64,000 nt of DNA from Ipomoea triloba (GCF_003576645.1 NC_044930.1:6126711-6190710); one strand, 5' to 3'; numbered from the stretch's first letter, positions 50,355 to 62,066 are shown. Notes: a model not told the origin generated them from the letters alone. Translations and numbers: made by a program.

Positions 50355-51456
50355 TGATAAGTGCATATTTGATCATATATTTATCCCATATTTAAATCTA
50401 TATTTACCACTTAATATTAATATTATGTTCATAATGGATCATAATTGATGAAAATCATATATAATTGAACATAATATTAATATTAGGAACTTTGTGTCAT
50501 AATTGTTGTTAATTAGATGATTTAATCCTAATCTTATTGTTAATTAGGCAAAGTGGCGTGAGGATGGAATTCTTTGAAGACAAAAAATATGCAAAGTGGT
50601 AATAGTGTGATGAGCATGTGGACAAAAGGGAAGATGACAAAACAACTTGGTGGAAAGTAAAAAGTGGAAGACAAAAGGCATGAAATCATGGAAGGAAACA
50701 TGGAGCATATTTGGGCCAAAAGCAAAAAGAAAGTGCAGAATTTCTGGAGGACAATAGGCGTCTGTCTGCGTCCTGAAACAGACGCCTATTGTCAATTTAC
50801 ACACTGCCCAAATTTCAGCACTTTCGCCGCGGCGAGAATCGGGCATGCTAGAACACTCTTGCCACACCTATGATTTATACAATGCGAGAGCTTGATAAAT
50901 TGTAGGGGGATTTCTCGGCTAATCTTCGGTTCCTTCACTGGCGAGAGCGGGTTGGAATTTAGAAGTTAGCCAAAACGGTTCCTTCACGGGTGACAGCGTG
51001 TTGGAATCTAGAGGTTAGTTTAGGCTACCCCCTCACAACTTGTAGGATTAACTTGGGTTTGGGAATGTTGATTTGCTTAGGATCTTTAAAACGAGCCTCG
51101 CTTGTAGACTACGAGAGTAGATAACTTGCGGTTTGGCACACTCGGGTAGATCACGAGAGTGGCACCGGGGACTTTAGTGCATTTCCTCCATTCACAAGGG
51201 ATAAAACTTCTTTTCTACATTTGTTTGACACATGATAGATATTGACCCGATCCATATCCTTACATATGTTGCATCTAATATATCTCTCTTCATTTGTTGT
51301 TTTTATTTTTGTTATTTAGTTTTGTTGTTATAACCATGTTATTGTCGAACTAGCTTCACAAGAATCAATCCGAGTTAGTGCTTGACCAACCATTCCCTGT
51401 GGATCGATAACCCCGGAATACTCCGGGTATTTGCGTGTACCTAAAAGCTACAACCA
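50355..51456 (+). mobile_element. Solo LTR A inside the PPR pseudogene
   Basis: A 1102-bp unit begins TGATAAGTGC and ends ACAACCA, bounded by identical CAATC at 50350-50354 and 51457-51461. TG..CA ends with a 5-bp duplication and no internal region indicate a solo LTR. It is homologous to 55102-56693 through long blocks such as CCGGGTATTTGCGTGTACCT, but lacks several hundred bases found there. The parent retrotransposon is not in the window. Confidence 0.85.
50750..50793. other. Perfect 16-bp hairpin in solo LTR A
   Basis: The arms GACAATAGGCGTCTGT (50750-50765) and its reverse complement (50778-50793) enclose a 12-base loop. The position corresponds to the palindrome-bearing part of solo LTR B, but the sequence is unrelated. 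Confidence 0.9.
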
Positions 51457-52302
51457 CAATCCAACAACTCCACTCTCATTTGATCTTTTACACCTCAACG
51501 CCGATCATACTCACTCTTTGGAACTCTGTTCTCCGCCATTACTCCCTCGGTTCCTTCCCCCAAGAAGCTCTTTTCCTCTTTCAGCATCTGCAACGTAGAT
51601 TGAGACCTGGGGTTTTCTTTGATAGCTTTGCTTACTCTTTCCTCATTAAAGCTGCTGCGAATCTAACCCAACCCAGTATTGGAAAACAGATGCATTCCCT
51701 GAGCTTTAAATCCGGGTTTCATTCTCATGTTTATGTGCAAACTGCCTTGGTTGATATGTATGTTAACTGTCGGTGTCTTGTGGAAGCCAAGAATGTGTTC
51801 GACGAAATGCCTAGCAGGAATAGTGTGACTTGGAATGCGTTGATTACTGGGCTTATCAAGTGGTGGTTTGGTGGATGAGGGTGTTGAGTTTTTCGGAAAG
51901 ATGGTTCATGACTTTGGGGTTCAACCAAATATCAAACATTATGGAAGCTTGATAGACATGTTGGGGAGGGCAGGGAGATTGGAAGAAGCAGAAAGGATGG
52001 GTTTGGAGATACCTAATGAGATCTCCAATGTTGTGATTTGGAGAACACTATTGGGGGCTTGTAGTTTTCATGGAAATGCAGAGTTGGGACAGAGGGTAAT
52101 GCAGAAGATTATGGAGCTGGAGAGAACATATGGTGGTGATTATGTGTTGCTTTCTAATATTTTTGTTGATAATGGTAGGTATATAGATTCTGAGGAGGTT
52201 AGGAGATTAATGGATGAAGAAAATGCACAAAAGGTGCCATTGCAATTTTATAAGAATATCTTTACGATAATATTAACACTCTTTATAGTCAATGAGTTCT
52301 AG

Positions 52303-53399
52303 TGTACAAGGGTGTTTTTTTTTTGGTGGAAAAATATAAACTTAGATTAATTCAAATCTGGAGATAACACATTACAAATGAAAGTTGGAGAGTTTGAGAA
52401 TCACTCCGAGCAATCAGACAAAGAAACAAATTGTCTGGTTATTAGATGAGTCGCCTGATTCGCAGACAACTTAGCAAAGACTAAACTAATTTGAACAAAC
52501 ATGCATGCTTATTAAGTTTTTAACATCATAACACAAGATGAAATGAAGAATCCTCCAAAGTTGAATTAAGACCTTGGACTACTTGGAGAGAGTCGTCTCA
52601 AAAATGATTCTATCTAAACTAAGGGATTTTAATTAACCAGCTGGGTGATTCTCTAGTTGCCATTGCTTTTGCTACCTTGGAGCTATATAAACCTTTCCAT
52701 TGCGCTCCCCTAGCTGCAACAAATTGGCCCCTGCCCATTCGTCTACCTTGTTTGTCAATTGTTGCATCCACATTTAACTTCAAAAAGTTGTGTTGACAAA
52801 ATTATTAGCATTCTACCATGCACAACATAAAATTTAAATAACTGTATTATTGATAAGGCTTAAAAAAATAAATTAAAATGATAAAATCAAGGAATTATTC
52901 TCAAAATTTATTGCAAAATCTATTTTTTTGTTTAACAATACTACGTTGTTTGTTTCTATTGATAATCACAATATACTACCAGTAAATATTATAAAACATT
53001 GTGTTATTCAATACCGCACATGATTTGGAAAATATAAATTTAAATAATTCAAATATACTTACAAATTACAATATAAACATAATTATGAAAATTACTAGTA
53101 CAAATAAAAAATATTACAGAGTAATATTCATAACCCAAATAGATTACAAATTATTAACACTAATAAACAATATTTGTAGTAAAATTACAACACTCATTGA
53201 ATTGGAATCACCACATACCAATTCAAAATTTTAAGTCCTCGTGAACTACTAACCCTAGAAACATCTACATGTACTTGACCATGATTGAACACTAGTTTCT
53301 TCAAGGAAAGTCCAACATGCGTCAAAGTTTGTAAATTATTATAAATATAAAACTAAAAAAATTTAAAAAGAAAAGATGGAAGGTCTAATATAAATATAA

Positions 53400-53400
<1 letters not shown>
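52303..53400. other. AT-rich stretch after the PPR pseudogene
   Basis: No gene was seen. The 53001-53234 frame is Asn/Ile-rich and looks like AT-rich noise. Confidence 0.6.

Positions 53401-53463
<63 letters not shown>
53401..53463. repeat. (TA)n microsatellite
   Basis: About 30 TA units, bordering the 68-bp tandem repeat that follows. Confidence 0.95.
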
Positions 53464-53467
<4 letters not shown>

Positions 53468-53503
53468 AAGGGTTCAGGTGCAGAGAAGGGTTCCCGTGCG
53501 ATT

Positions 53504-53640
53504 GCGCACCTTAAGCATTACAATGGAGCATCTTAAGTACACAAACAAAGCACGCGCACAGTTGTGCGGTTACGCACCTTAAGCATTACAATGGCGCATC
53601 TTAAATATACAAACAAAGCACGCGCACAACTGCACTGGAA
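53504..53640. repeat. Tandem repeat, 68-bp unit, two copies
   Basis: The unit contains GCACCTTAAGCATTACAATG, a GCATCTTAA block, and ACAAACAAAGCACGCGCACA. Copies start at 53506 and 53574. It is bounded by TA-rich DNA on both sides (53401-53463 and about 53646-53658), so the block may be an element inserted in a TA microsatellite. Class unknown. Confidence 0.8.
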
Positions 53641-55101
53641 CACAATTATATATATATAAAGTCAGTCATGTAGCAATCACACATCAAGAGTAGTGTTGTG
53701 CACAAAAAGCCACCCTCACTTTGAGAGATTGCTCTCACACTGTGACTGGTGAGATTTGAGAGCTGTTGAATCTCAAACACGTCTCATGGGTACCCAAAGT
53801 ATTATATTGGGCCGGGAAAGAAGTAAATGGTGATTGGAGGCAAGCTATTGACAGTCAATTTAATGCGTTGCTTCAAAACAACAATCAAATTAAACGGCAA
53901 GCAAATTGGCTGTATCGAACTCTACAAACACTAACTTGTAGCAACCATAATATTTAATCAAATTGAAGGCGATAATTTTAATGATAAGTTTAGCCAACAA
54001 TTGTGGGCATCGTGTTGGCTTCAAAATATATGAATGCAAGATTATTATATAGGAGATGTTCATGCATATGTAATTGAATGTTGAATTTGTTTATTTAAAT
54101 GTGTAATTCAAAGTATATGAATGCAAAATAATACAAGGGAGATTGATTATAATTGTCACTAAAATAAAAAATTTATTATAATTTTTTAATATATAAATTT
54201 TATTCAAACTAAATTATACACAAAGATGGAGTACACATAACTTTTATCAAAACATTTTATAGTGCGAAAATTTCTTTTAAGAAGAAAAAAAAACATTTTA
54301 TAGTGGACAGACAGACAGTTGGACACAGTAGTACGTAGAAAGGGTTGTCTTTCACGAGGAGAAACAAGAAGGAAAGGACAAGCAATGCATGTCATTCATA
54401 TCCAACACAAAAACAACAGTACCCACGACCAGCATCACATCTTACATCCTGTCACTATTCACAAATCCCTTTGTCAAACACTTTTTTTTTTTGTCAAACA
54501 CAATTAATCATTCCCATACTTTATTTTTATTTATTTAATAACATATAGGTTTCCATTTATGTGTTAGCCTCTAGTTTTCACCCTAAGAATCACTAGAAGT
54601 TGTAAATTCAAATTACATGAGTAGCTTTTTTAGTCAGTTATCAGTGTCTTAATGTGAGCACAAGTTAGGAGCCCAACCCACACTATACTCTAATATAAGA
54701 AGTCCAGCCAACTGTATTCCATAAACGGGGACCTAACTCCAATGATGTTTGAGGTGGAGTTCGAATATCGTCCACCTTGCCTCCTCTAGTCAGGACTTGA
54801 GGTCAGATGATCAACCACCATGCTAGTTCCAGAGCATCATTACCTTACTTTGCTCCCACAATTTTTTTTTTTTTTTTGTTTCCACTATTTTTCATTAAAA
54901 AAAAGATGATGAATAATATATGAAAAGTATACAATAATGATCAGTATCGCTATCAAATGGTATCTATATCTTAAAATTTATTTTGATTGAGTTGAGCAAA
55001 GTGCAATGCTGGCCTAAAATAATAAGCATGATCTAGTAACCCGACCCTTTTTTGGAGTAGTCAACTTATATTTCATAATTTTTTCAACTTCTTTTGAATA
55101 T
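53641..55101. other. Intergenic stretch between repeats, no gene seen
   Basis: The frame at 53766-53957 has a mixed composition but no recognisable family. Around 54749-54765 GGAGTTCGAATATCG resembles a SINE B box, without a convincing partner. The rest is AT-rich. Confidence 0.55.
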
Positions 55102-56693
55102 TGGTCGTAGCTTTTAGGTACACGCAAATACCCGGAGTATTCCGGGGTTATCGATCCACAGGGAATGGTTGGTCAAGCACTAACTCGGATTGATTCTTGT
55201 GAAGCTAGTTCGACAATAACATGGTTATAACAACAAAACTAAATAACAAAAATAAAAACAACAAATGAAGAGAGATATATTAGATGCAACATATGTAAGG
55301 ATATGGATCGGGTCAATATCTATCATGTGTCAAACAAATGTAGAAAAGAAGTTTTATCCCTTGTGAATGGAGGAAATGCACTAAAGTCCCCGGTGCCACT
55401 CTCGTGATCTACCCGAGTGTGCCGAACCGCAAGTTATCTACTCTCGTAGTCTACAAGCGAGGCTCGTTTTAAAGATCCTAAGCAAATCAACATTCCCAAA
55501 CCCAAGTTAATCCTACAAGTTGTGAGGGGGTAGCCTAAACTAACCTCTAGATTCCAACACGCTGTCACCCGTGAAGGAACCGTTTTGGCTAACTTCTAAA
55601 TTCCAACCCGCTCTCGCCAGTGAAGGAACCGAAGATTAGCCGAGAAATCCCCCTACAATTTATCAAGCTCTCGCATTGTATAAATCATAGGTGTGGCAAG
55701 AGTGTTCTAGTCATGCCCGATTCTCACCGTGACACAACAACAAACAAGCATGTAATTGGATCCAATAATCACACACTTTTAATAACAAGTCTTGCACACA
55801 ACAACTCATAGAAGCTAAACTAACAATTCATAATAAATAAGAACAAACAACAATCTAGACATAAACACAATCTATAATCCAAATAAATTAAGAACAAGCA
55901 TCTAGATACAAGATTAATTCAAGATAAGTAAAGGAAAAGAGGGAAAGAAATTCTCATCGCTTTCTCCTCGGTCCAACGGTTGAAGCTCCTAATCTTGCAT
56001 CATCTCTCTTCTTATTACAAAATAAATCCTAATCTACTCCTACACTACTAAACAATCCTCACTTGGAGGTCTACATTTTGAAAGGAGTAGAAAAGGATTA
56101 AAGAGAGAAAAGGGACTAATCTAATATGAAAATTGGATGTTGAAGAATGAAGAAATGAGGGGTATTTATAGTTGGGTAAAGGCAGGGGCAAAACTGGAAA
56201 TTTGCACTGCTGAAATTTTTGGCCTGGGCAGGATTCTCGACGCGTCGAGAGACATTCTCGACGCGTCGAGAATGAATTCCTCGCACAAAAATGATGATGG
56301 CCGAAAGCATGCTGCAGTCCACCATCCTGATTTTATGCCATGTTTTCTTCTTGCTTTTGCTTTATGCTTTTTGACTCCACTTTTCACCCCATGATTCCCT
56401 CTTCTTTTTGTCTTCATCACAAACCATCCACCAACACCACTTCATATGCCACTTTTGGCCTAACAAACAATTAAGTGGCAATTAATTATACATATACACA
56501 ACAAGATTAATAATGTCACATCCCTAATATTAATAAAATGCTCAATTTATCAATTCTTCATCAACTTATGTTAAATTGCAATTATTTATCTCAATGAAAG
56601 ATAATCAATATTATTATGAACATAATACTAATATTTAGTGATAGAAATGAATTTAAATATGGAGTAAAAATATGATCAAATATGCACTTATCA
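55102..56693 (-). mobile_element. Solo LTR B, same family as A, opposite orientation
   Basis: On the minus strand this 1592-bp unit begins TGATAAGTGCATATTTGATC and ends CTACGACCA, with identical AATAT at 55097-55101 and 56694-56698. A CTATAAATACCCC TATA box reads on the minus strand near 56160-56175. The last ~580 bases of the LTR match solo LTR A closely. No internal retrotransposon region is attached. The frames inside (such as 56116-56420) are not genes. Confidence 0.85.
56235..56273. other. Two perfect palindromes in solo LTR B
   Basis: The core CTCGACGCGTCGAG occurs twice, as a 16-bp palindrome at 56235-56250 and a 20-bp one at 56254-56273. They lie about 60-100 bases upstream of the presumed TATA box in the LTR's own orientation. 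Each contains CpG-rich ACGCGT. Confidence 0.95.
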
Positions 56694-57662
56694 AATATCA
56701 ACAAGTATAGTGTATAACTCTCTTCTAGATAGTGCTTTCTCAGTTCTCACCATACACTAAATTCTTAATAAAACATTATTAATGATAGATGATGCTATAT
56801 ATAAACTATATATACAATTGGGAACTAATTAGTATATATGTATAGTAGTGAACCTTGAGTAATATCGATCAATCTCAAATTCTAACCCTATGATAGAATA
56901 AATTAACAGGTATTAAGAGATCAGTTTGTTTAATTTTGATAACATTCAATAGAAATTTAAGTTTAGAAAGGGTTATATTATAGGAAATACAAAAATTATT
57001 ATCTGATTAATAAACATAATACATAATTAAAACGACAAAAAAGGGTGAAATATGAGAAAACGGGAATTGAAATGGAGATGATGAAGCTAAGGGGGGCAAA
57101 ATAATGGAGAAGCACATGCATGACATGCAATCATACGTGCCGCATCACTGTCTGCACGAACTCCATCTCCTTTTTCCCGTAAACATTAGAGCAAAACGGA
57201 GTGGACATTTCCGTCCAGGTTATCCGAACTAAATCGACTAATTGGTTGGTTTTTATTTATTATTCAAAATTGAATGATTTTAGTTTATGTAAACTGAATG
57301 GTTTCAGTCTATTTTTTATTTGAGCCGAAAATTATTCGTTAAATTACACAAACATATACAAAATAACCCAAATACATATACTAATGATACATACACTAGA
57401 TTTTTTTTTTTTAAAAAAAAATCATTATTTTCCGACCCCCAATGGTGGTCGAAAAATAATGAATATTTTTCCATTGTTATTTTTCGACCATTTTCCGACC
57501 ACTGGGGGTTCGTTTGTAAATCTGAAAAATATTTTCTAAAAACTGACTAATTTTCTGAAAAATATTTTAATTTTATAATATTTAACTAAATGTTAAATTT
57601 TTTTTGTTTAACTAAAAGTTAAGAAATTGTATTTTTCAATTTGCTTCATTTTTTTGAAATTG

Positions 57663-57699
<37 letters not shown>

Positions 57700-57716
57700 T
57701 TGTTATTATTATTATA
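57663..57716. repeat. (ATT)n microsatellite
   Basis: About 17 trinucleotide units with one G interruption. Confidence 0.9.
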
Positions 57717-58522
57717 GCACAAGAGTACATTAAAACAAGTAAAATATTACTAGTAAACACTAAATCCGTGTCAAAATGGATCTATTTAATATGTTATCAA
57801 GTTAATTCGTAATAAGAAATTTTGAAACCAATAATATTTTTAAAGAATTAATTGTAAATTATCTTTAAATTTCATATAAGTCATGATAATACCTAATGGT
57901 ATATCATGACTATTTAATTAGTATACAATTAAATAGGGTTACAAAGAATTATTTGATATATTTCATACCAATTACCATATATACATCCATTCTTTCTACC
58001 TAACACTATTTCAAAAGTGAACGCTAGGACCAAGCTAGTCACATTTACTTATTCAATCATATTTATATAATAATTTAATATATAGTCCAACTTCAATTTG
58101 TAACATTTTGACTAGCAATTTTTATAATAAGATCAGATTATTAGATAGCATATATAAATTAAAAGATCCTTATTACATCAAGGTTATTGATTCTTTATTA
58201 AACTAACACATGCATATCTGCTTATAAATTTTTTCTCAAAGTTGTCATGTGCCCGGCCTTCTTAACCAAGTAACTAACCATGATTAAGTGGAAGAATGTG
58301 ATGTGCCAGTAAGTTCTAATTCACATTGCACATCAGATCGAGGAAAGAATATAATTAATTACATTCCACAATTGTAACTAACAATAAATTAATGAGTCAA
58401 AGTTAAAGTAATCACTATAAGTGATTCATTTTTGTCATCACCATTTAGTAAAAATTTTCTCTATCAAAAACCCATTTCTTTACTTTTTGTATCCAATATG
58501 AAATGACATGGGATACACCACA

Positions 58523-58663
58523 TTCAAATTGATAAATCAGATAATGCGATAATCTTTATAAATTTCTAATTTCTAATACCTCATTAGAATTTCAAATTGA
58601 TAATAAATCAGATAATGCGATAATCTTTATAAATTTCAAATTTCTAATACCTCATTAGAATTT
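58523..58663. repeat. Tandem duplication, about 70-bp unit
   Basis: The block TTCAAATTGATA..ATAATGCGATAATCTTTATA..CTCATTAGAATTT occurs twice end to end with small changes. Confidence 0.85.
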
Positions 58664-59696
58664 CTAGCTTAGGTTAGGACTTAGGAATAATTTACCATGT
58701 TATCAAATCAATTCCAACTCTTATGAGTATGTATATGTATTTAATGTCGGACTCTTATGAGAGTGTAACAAATGCTAGTCATTGATCTAATAGACCTAAC
58801 AGTTAAAAATAAAAAAAAATAAGGAAAAAGGGTAGGTTAATTTCATAAATATTAAAAGTTTGTAATATTTATGAAATTGACATTATCCCGCCCATCCCAT
58901 ATCAGTCCACACTTGAAACTTTGTTCTCATCAGAATAATTGCTTTAATTAATTTCTCTAGATCCCTCCTTTTTTGTTTCCTTTCAAAAATTTTTTAATTA
59001 AGAAAGAAACTGTAGTCACTACTCTAGGGTGTACAATAGGTAAAGTTTGTTTTTGTACTCACAAATTGCACTAGAAAGATTTTGTGCGACATGCTCGACC
59101 AATAAGATTCTTTACTCCCAAAAGATTGAATCCCTAACCCCACGCCTCGACCCAACAAACTACTGCTGCTAAGACTCAATCCATGGTCTTTGTCCTCAAA
59201 CTTCACCTCTGTGACCAATTGAGTTGAGGTGTCGATGCGAGCATATATAAAATTCTTGAAAATATGACAAGTAGTTAAACTAAATGCATTTCATTTGCTA
59301 GTGAGGTAGAGTGCAATTAAGGTGCAACTCGATCTGCCGTTTTTAACTACTCCCAATTTCCAAAGGATGCATTATCTTCAATTCAATTCGTCTGTTCATG
59401 AGTGAAAACTAGTGGTTCATTTCTGCCATGGCACAACAACCACAATGTTAACAACATTGACAGATAATCTAGATCAGATCATCAGATCCTTCACTGCAAT
59501 TGGTTTTTATTCCAGCATCCTACGCCTACTTTAATTTGTACTATAATCACAAATAATTATGTCATAGACAATACAAAAGTAATAAGTACCAAAAAAAAAG
59601 AAAGTCTATTTCGTTTAATTTCATGAAATAACCTTACTTATTTTTTTTTTAATTCCAAAAAGTCCAAATATAAAACATTCACTCATCAACATAACT

Positions 59697-59794
59697 GCAG
59701 TATCAGTTCAACACAACTGTAGTTCCAGACGGATGAAACGGTTGCAGTATCAGTTCAACACAATTGCAGTATCAGTTCAACACAACTGTAGTAT
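59697..59794. repeat. Short minisatellite, GCAGTATCAGTTCAACACAA unit
   Basis: Three copies of the 20-base unit begin at about 59697, 59744 and 59766, with a 26-base interruption after the first. Confidence 0.85.
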
Positions 59795-60745
59795 TATTTG
59801 ATATAGAACTGTAGTATTACTTACGGAGATTTACGGGAACTGTTTCTCCCACTTATTGAAACCACATCGTTTTGTGACCATGGTCCAAAGTATAACAACT
59901 GCTTTACAAGGTCAAAATATTCAACCTTACAATTACCGTAGCAGTCGATTTATCAATTATTATTGTCCCAAACGGTTATATTTACTGTTCATTTCTTTAG
60001 AAAAATAGAAGCATATGTAGTCCGTTGTGAGTTGGGGGTGTTAGTTGATATACGGAGTATTTATTATTGGAACCGTACGTGCATAAATAATTGAACATAT
60101 TATATATACACACATTGTGTACTGTTGGATTACCTAAACTATTACTTGTCATTTGTCAATTCAATAAAAAGATTAGGTATCTGAAGCTTGTCAGGTACAT
60201 AATGTACATCGTCCATCTGTTGCCACCATATATGCCATCTCATCATCAGTTTCTGCAAACATTATATTGTCATCCTCGAACCCAAGCTCCAAGGCTGTCG
60301 TCGTTCCTAGTTTCTGCCTTCCATTTTCAGCTTTTAATTTAATTAGGAATTCAGTTTTAGATGAAGAGGAAGAATGATATGATATAGTTTTGTCTTTTCG
60401 TGAACATGTATTTCATTTTAGATCAATTAAAAAATACCCCGAAATTATTTTTCGTATTAAAATATTTTTTAACACATACATCAAGAGAGTTATATTGAGA
60501 ATTTAATTGATGATTCTTAAATTAAAAAAAATTAAATTTACTATTTTTGACTGTATTTGGAAGGTTCTAGGTAGGGGAGGGCATAAATTTAGTTTAACCC
60601 AAAAATCGTGACTTAGACGCATTCTGGCCCGAATTGGGTCAGATTCGAGCCGAAACAAGTCGAACCCGGACAAAAACTAACCAGAATAATATAACACGGT
60701 TCAGGTTTCGGGTTGGTGCTTTAAATGGGTTCCATCATTTGTTAT

Positions 60746-60924
60746 TCTTTTTTTTTTGGTAAATTCATGGGGTCTTTCTCCGTCCGTTTAACGGTCCGGG
60801 TCCACCCACGTTTACTCCGAGAGGCACAGGAGGAATCGTCGCTTGTGGAAATCGAACCCGGGTTCTCCCGAAATTCTTCCCACAAAGAAAGCTCACTTGC
60901 CACTTGAGCTACCCTATTGGGTTG
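60746..60924 (-). mobile_element. tRNA-derived SINE with 16-bp target duplication
   Basis: Identical 16-mers TTCCATCATTTGTTAT flank it at 60730-60745 and 60925-60940. On the minus strand the element starts CAACCCAATAGGG, has an A box TAGCTCAAGTGG and a B box GGGTTCGATTTCC, and ends in an A-run (the T-run at 60750). This is the full plan of a SINE. It is about 179 bp. The identical duplication indicates a fairly young insertion. Confidence 0.9.
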
Positions 60925-60938
60925 TTCCATCATTTGTT

Positions 60939-61201
60939 ATGGTTTCCCTTCTGCAGTTCTACTTTCGCCTCCTAGGCTCCCTCTTCACCTCTCGCCTCTC
61001 GACTCTCACCTTCAAACCTTCTAAGTTCTTACCAATTCAACTCTTCGTGTACTCACCCTCGTTGTGTCTCTCAGCCTCCTCTCACCACTTCACCAATCAC
61101 CCACTCCGTGACTTTTTCAGTTTCTCCATCTCTGGTCTCCAACAGCCGCCTTCTCACAATCTCACATTCATCACCAATCACCCGAAGGAAATTATTATTA
61201 C
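60939..61201 (+). other. Possible truncated first exon (Ser-rich leader)
   Basis: From the ATG at 60939 a frame of about 88 codons is open, less AT-rich than its surroundings, and encodes a Ser/Leu/Phe-rich, acid-poor sequence (MVSLLQFYFRLLGSLF...) like an organelle targeting leader. It is bounded by the SINE target site and by the hAT element at 61202, and no continuation was found beyond that element. It may be a gene remnant or chance. Confidence 0.25.
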
Positions 61202-61714
61202 CATGGTTGCAGTAGGCGCTAGGCGCTAGTCGGGCGGTAGACTAGCGCCTAGCGCCTAAGCGGTCTAGGCGGCGACCTATAAAAACAAAAATATAATTCA
61301 TGTGTGTGGGTGTATGTCATATATTATATTATATATATTATATATATCTCTCTTACTTCTATTACTTATATAAATTATATTATATATATCTCTCTTACTT
61401 CTATTACTTATATAAATAAATAAATTTAAATATATATAAATATAATAATTTATATAAATAAATAAATTTAAATATATATAAATATAATAATAAAATTAAC
61501 AAGGCCGACTCGCTCGAGTTAACTCGACTAACTCTGCCGAGTTGGATGAGTTAACTCGGCCATATTCGGTCCAGTTGGCCACCAACTCGGCCTAGTCGGC
61601 CGAGTTAGACGCTAGGCGGCCTCTTAGGCGGCCAGCCACCTAGCGGATGCCTAAGGAGCAATTCGCCTCGGTCTAGGAACGCCTAGCGCCTAGGCGGGGA
61701 TTTTTGCAACAGTG
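61202..61714. mobile_element. hAT-type MITE rich in GCCTAGGCG motifs
   Basis: The ends CATGGTTGCA and TGCAACAGTG are imperfect inverted repeats, flanked by identical 8-mers ATTATTAC at 61194-61201 and 61715-61722. An 8-bp duplication and CA-start termini point to the hAT superfamily. Subterminal regions carry many copies of GCGCTAGGCG/CGCCTAGCGC and, further in, GACTCG/CGAGTT words, with an AT-rich centre. No coding capacity. Confidence 0.85.
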
Positions 61715-61821
61715 ATTATTACTGATACTATACGGAAAAGTAAATGATTCATTAACGCAAATGTTACATAAATATTAATTTAACCTTATATTATATCATT
61801 AAGGATATAACAGTGTTACTC

Positions 61822-61860
61822 CCTCCCCCCCCCCCCCCCCCCCNCCCCCCCCCCCCCCCG
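61822..61860. repeat. Poly-C tract with an ambiguous base
   Basis: A run of C interrupted by N at 61844. The length is probably not reliable. Confidence 0.9.
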
Positions 61861-62066
61861 GCCCAGAATCCAAGAATTTAAAATCAATTGTACAAAATTT
61901 AATTATATGTTAGATCCTTTGTTTACTATAAATTTAGTCCCTCTTAGATCAGAGCACAGTTTAACTGATTGATCAATTCAAAGAAATTAATAACTTTATT
62001 TCATTGATAATTGCATAATTACATAATCATGCAGGTTTTGATAGAAGTGATCACAATTAGTTTAAT

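Larger units (their letters stand above)
50262..52302 (+). pseudogene. PPR protein gene split by a solo LTR and internally deleted
   Basis: Pentatricopeptide proteins of the E subclass bind organelle RNA. The ATG at 50262 opens 31 codons (MKPLVQERMLSGAAVSLL...) that stop abruptly at the solo LTR. The same frame resumes at 51462 directly after the duplicated CAATC, with QQLHSHLIFY and then PPR motifs (NSVLRHYSLG, DSFAYSFLIKAAANL, YVQTALVDMYVNC, VFDEMPSRNSVTWNALITGLI). Near 51860 this frame runs into a different one that begins GGLVDEGVEFFGKM and continues through GRLEEAER and an E-type WRTLLGACSFHGNAELGQ. The PPRs normally lying between are missing, so an internal deletion with frameshift occurred. 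The closest relative I can suggest is the At1g09220-like group, weakly. It cannot make a normal protein. Confidence 0.85.
56699..60729. other. Gene-poor AT-rich stretch
   Basis: No gene was recognised. Contents include a short hairpin at about 57422-57463 (TTATTTTCCGACC and its complement), an (ATT)n array at 57663-57716 and the repeats listed separately. The short frames here are low-complexity. Confidence 0.6.

Noticed and set aside
53001..53234. 77-codon Asn/Ile-rich frame
   Set aside because: AT-rich composition only; starts with a non-ATG codon and has no family.
54640..54840. SINE-like GGAGTTCGAATATCG
   Set aside because: A single B-box-like word without an A box, tail or duplication.
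56116..56420. Overlapping frames in both directions inside solo LTR B
   Set aside because: They result from the palindromic CTCGACGCGTCGAG region and lie entirely in the LTR.
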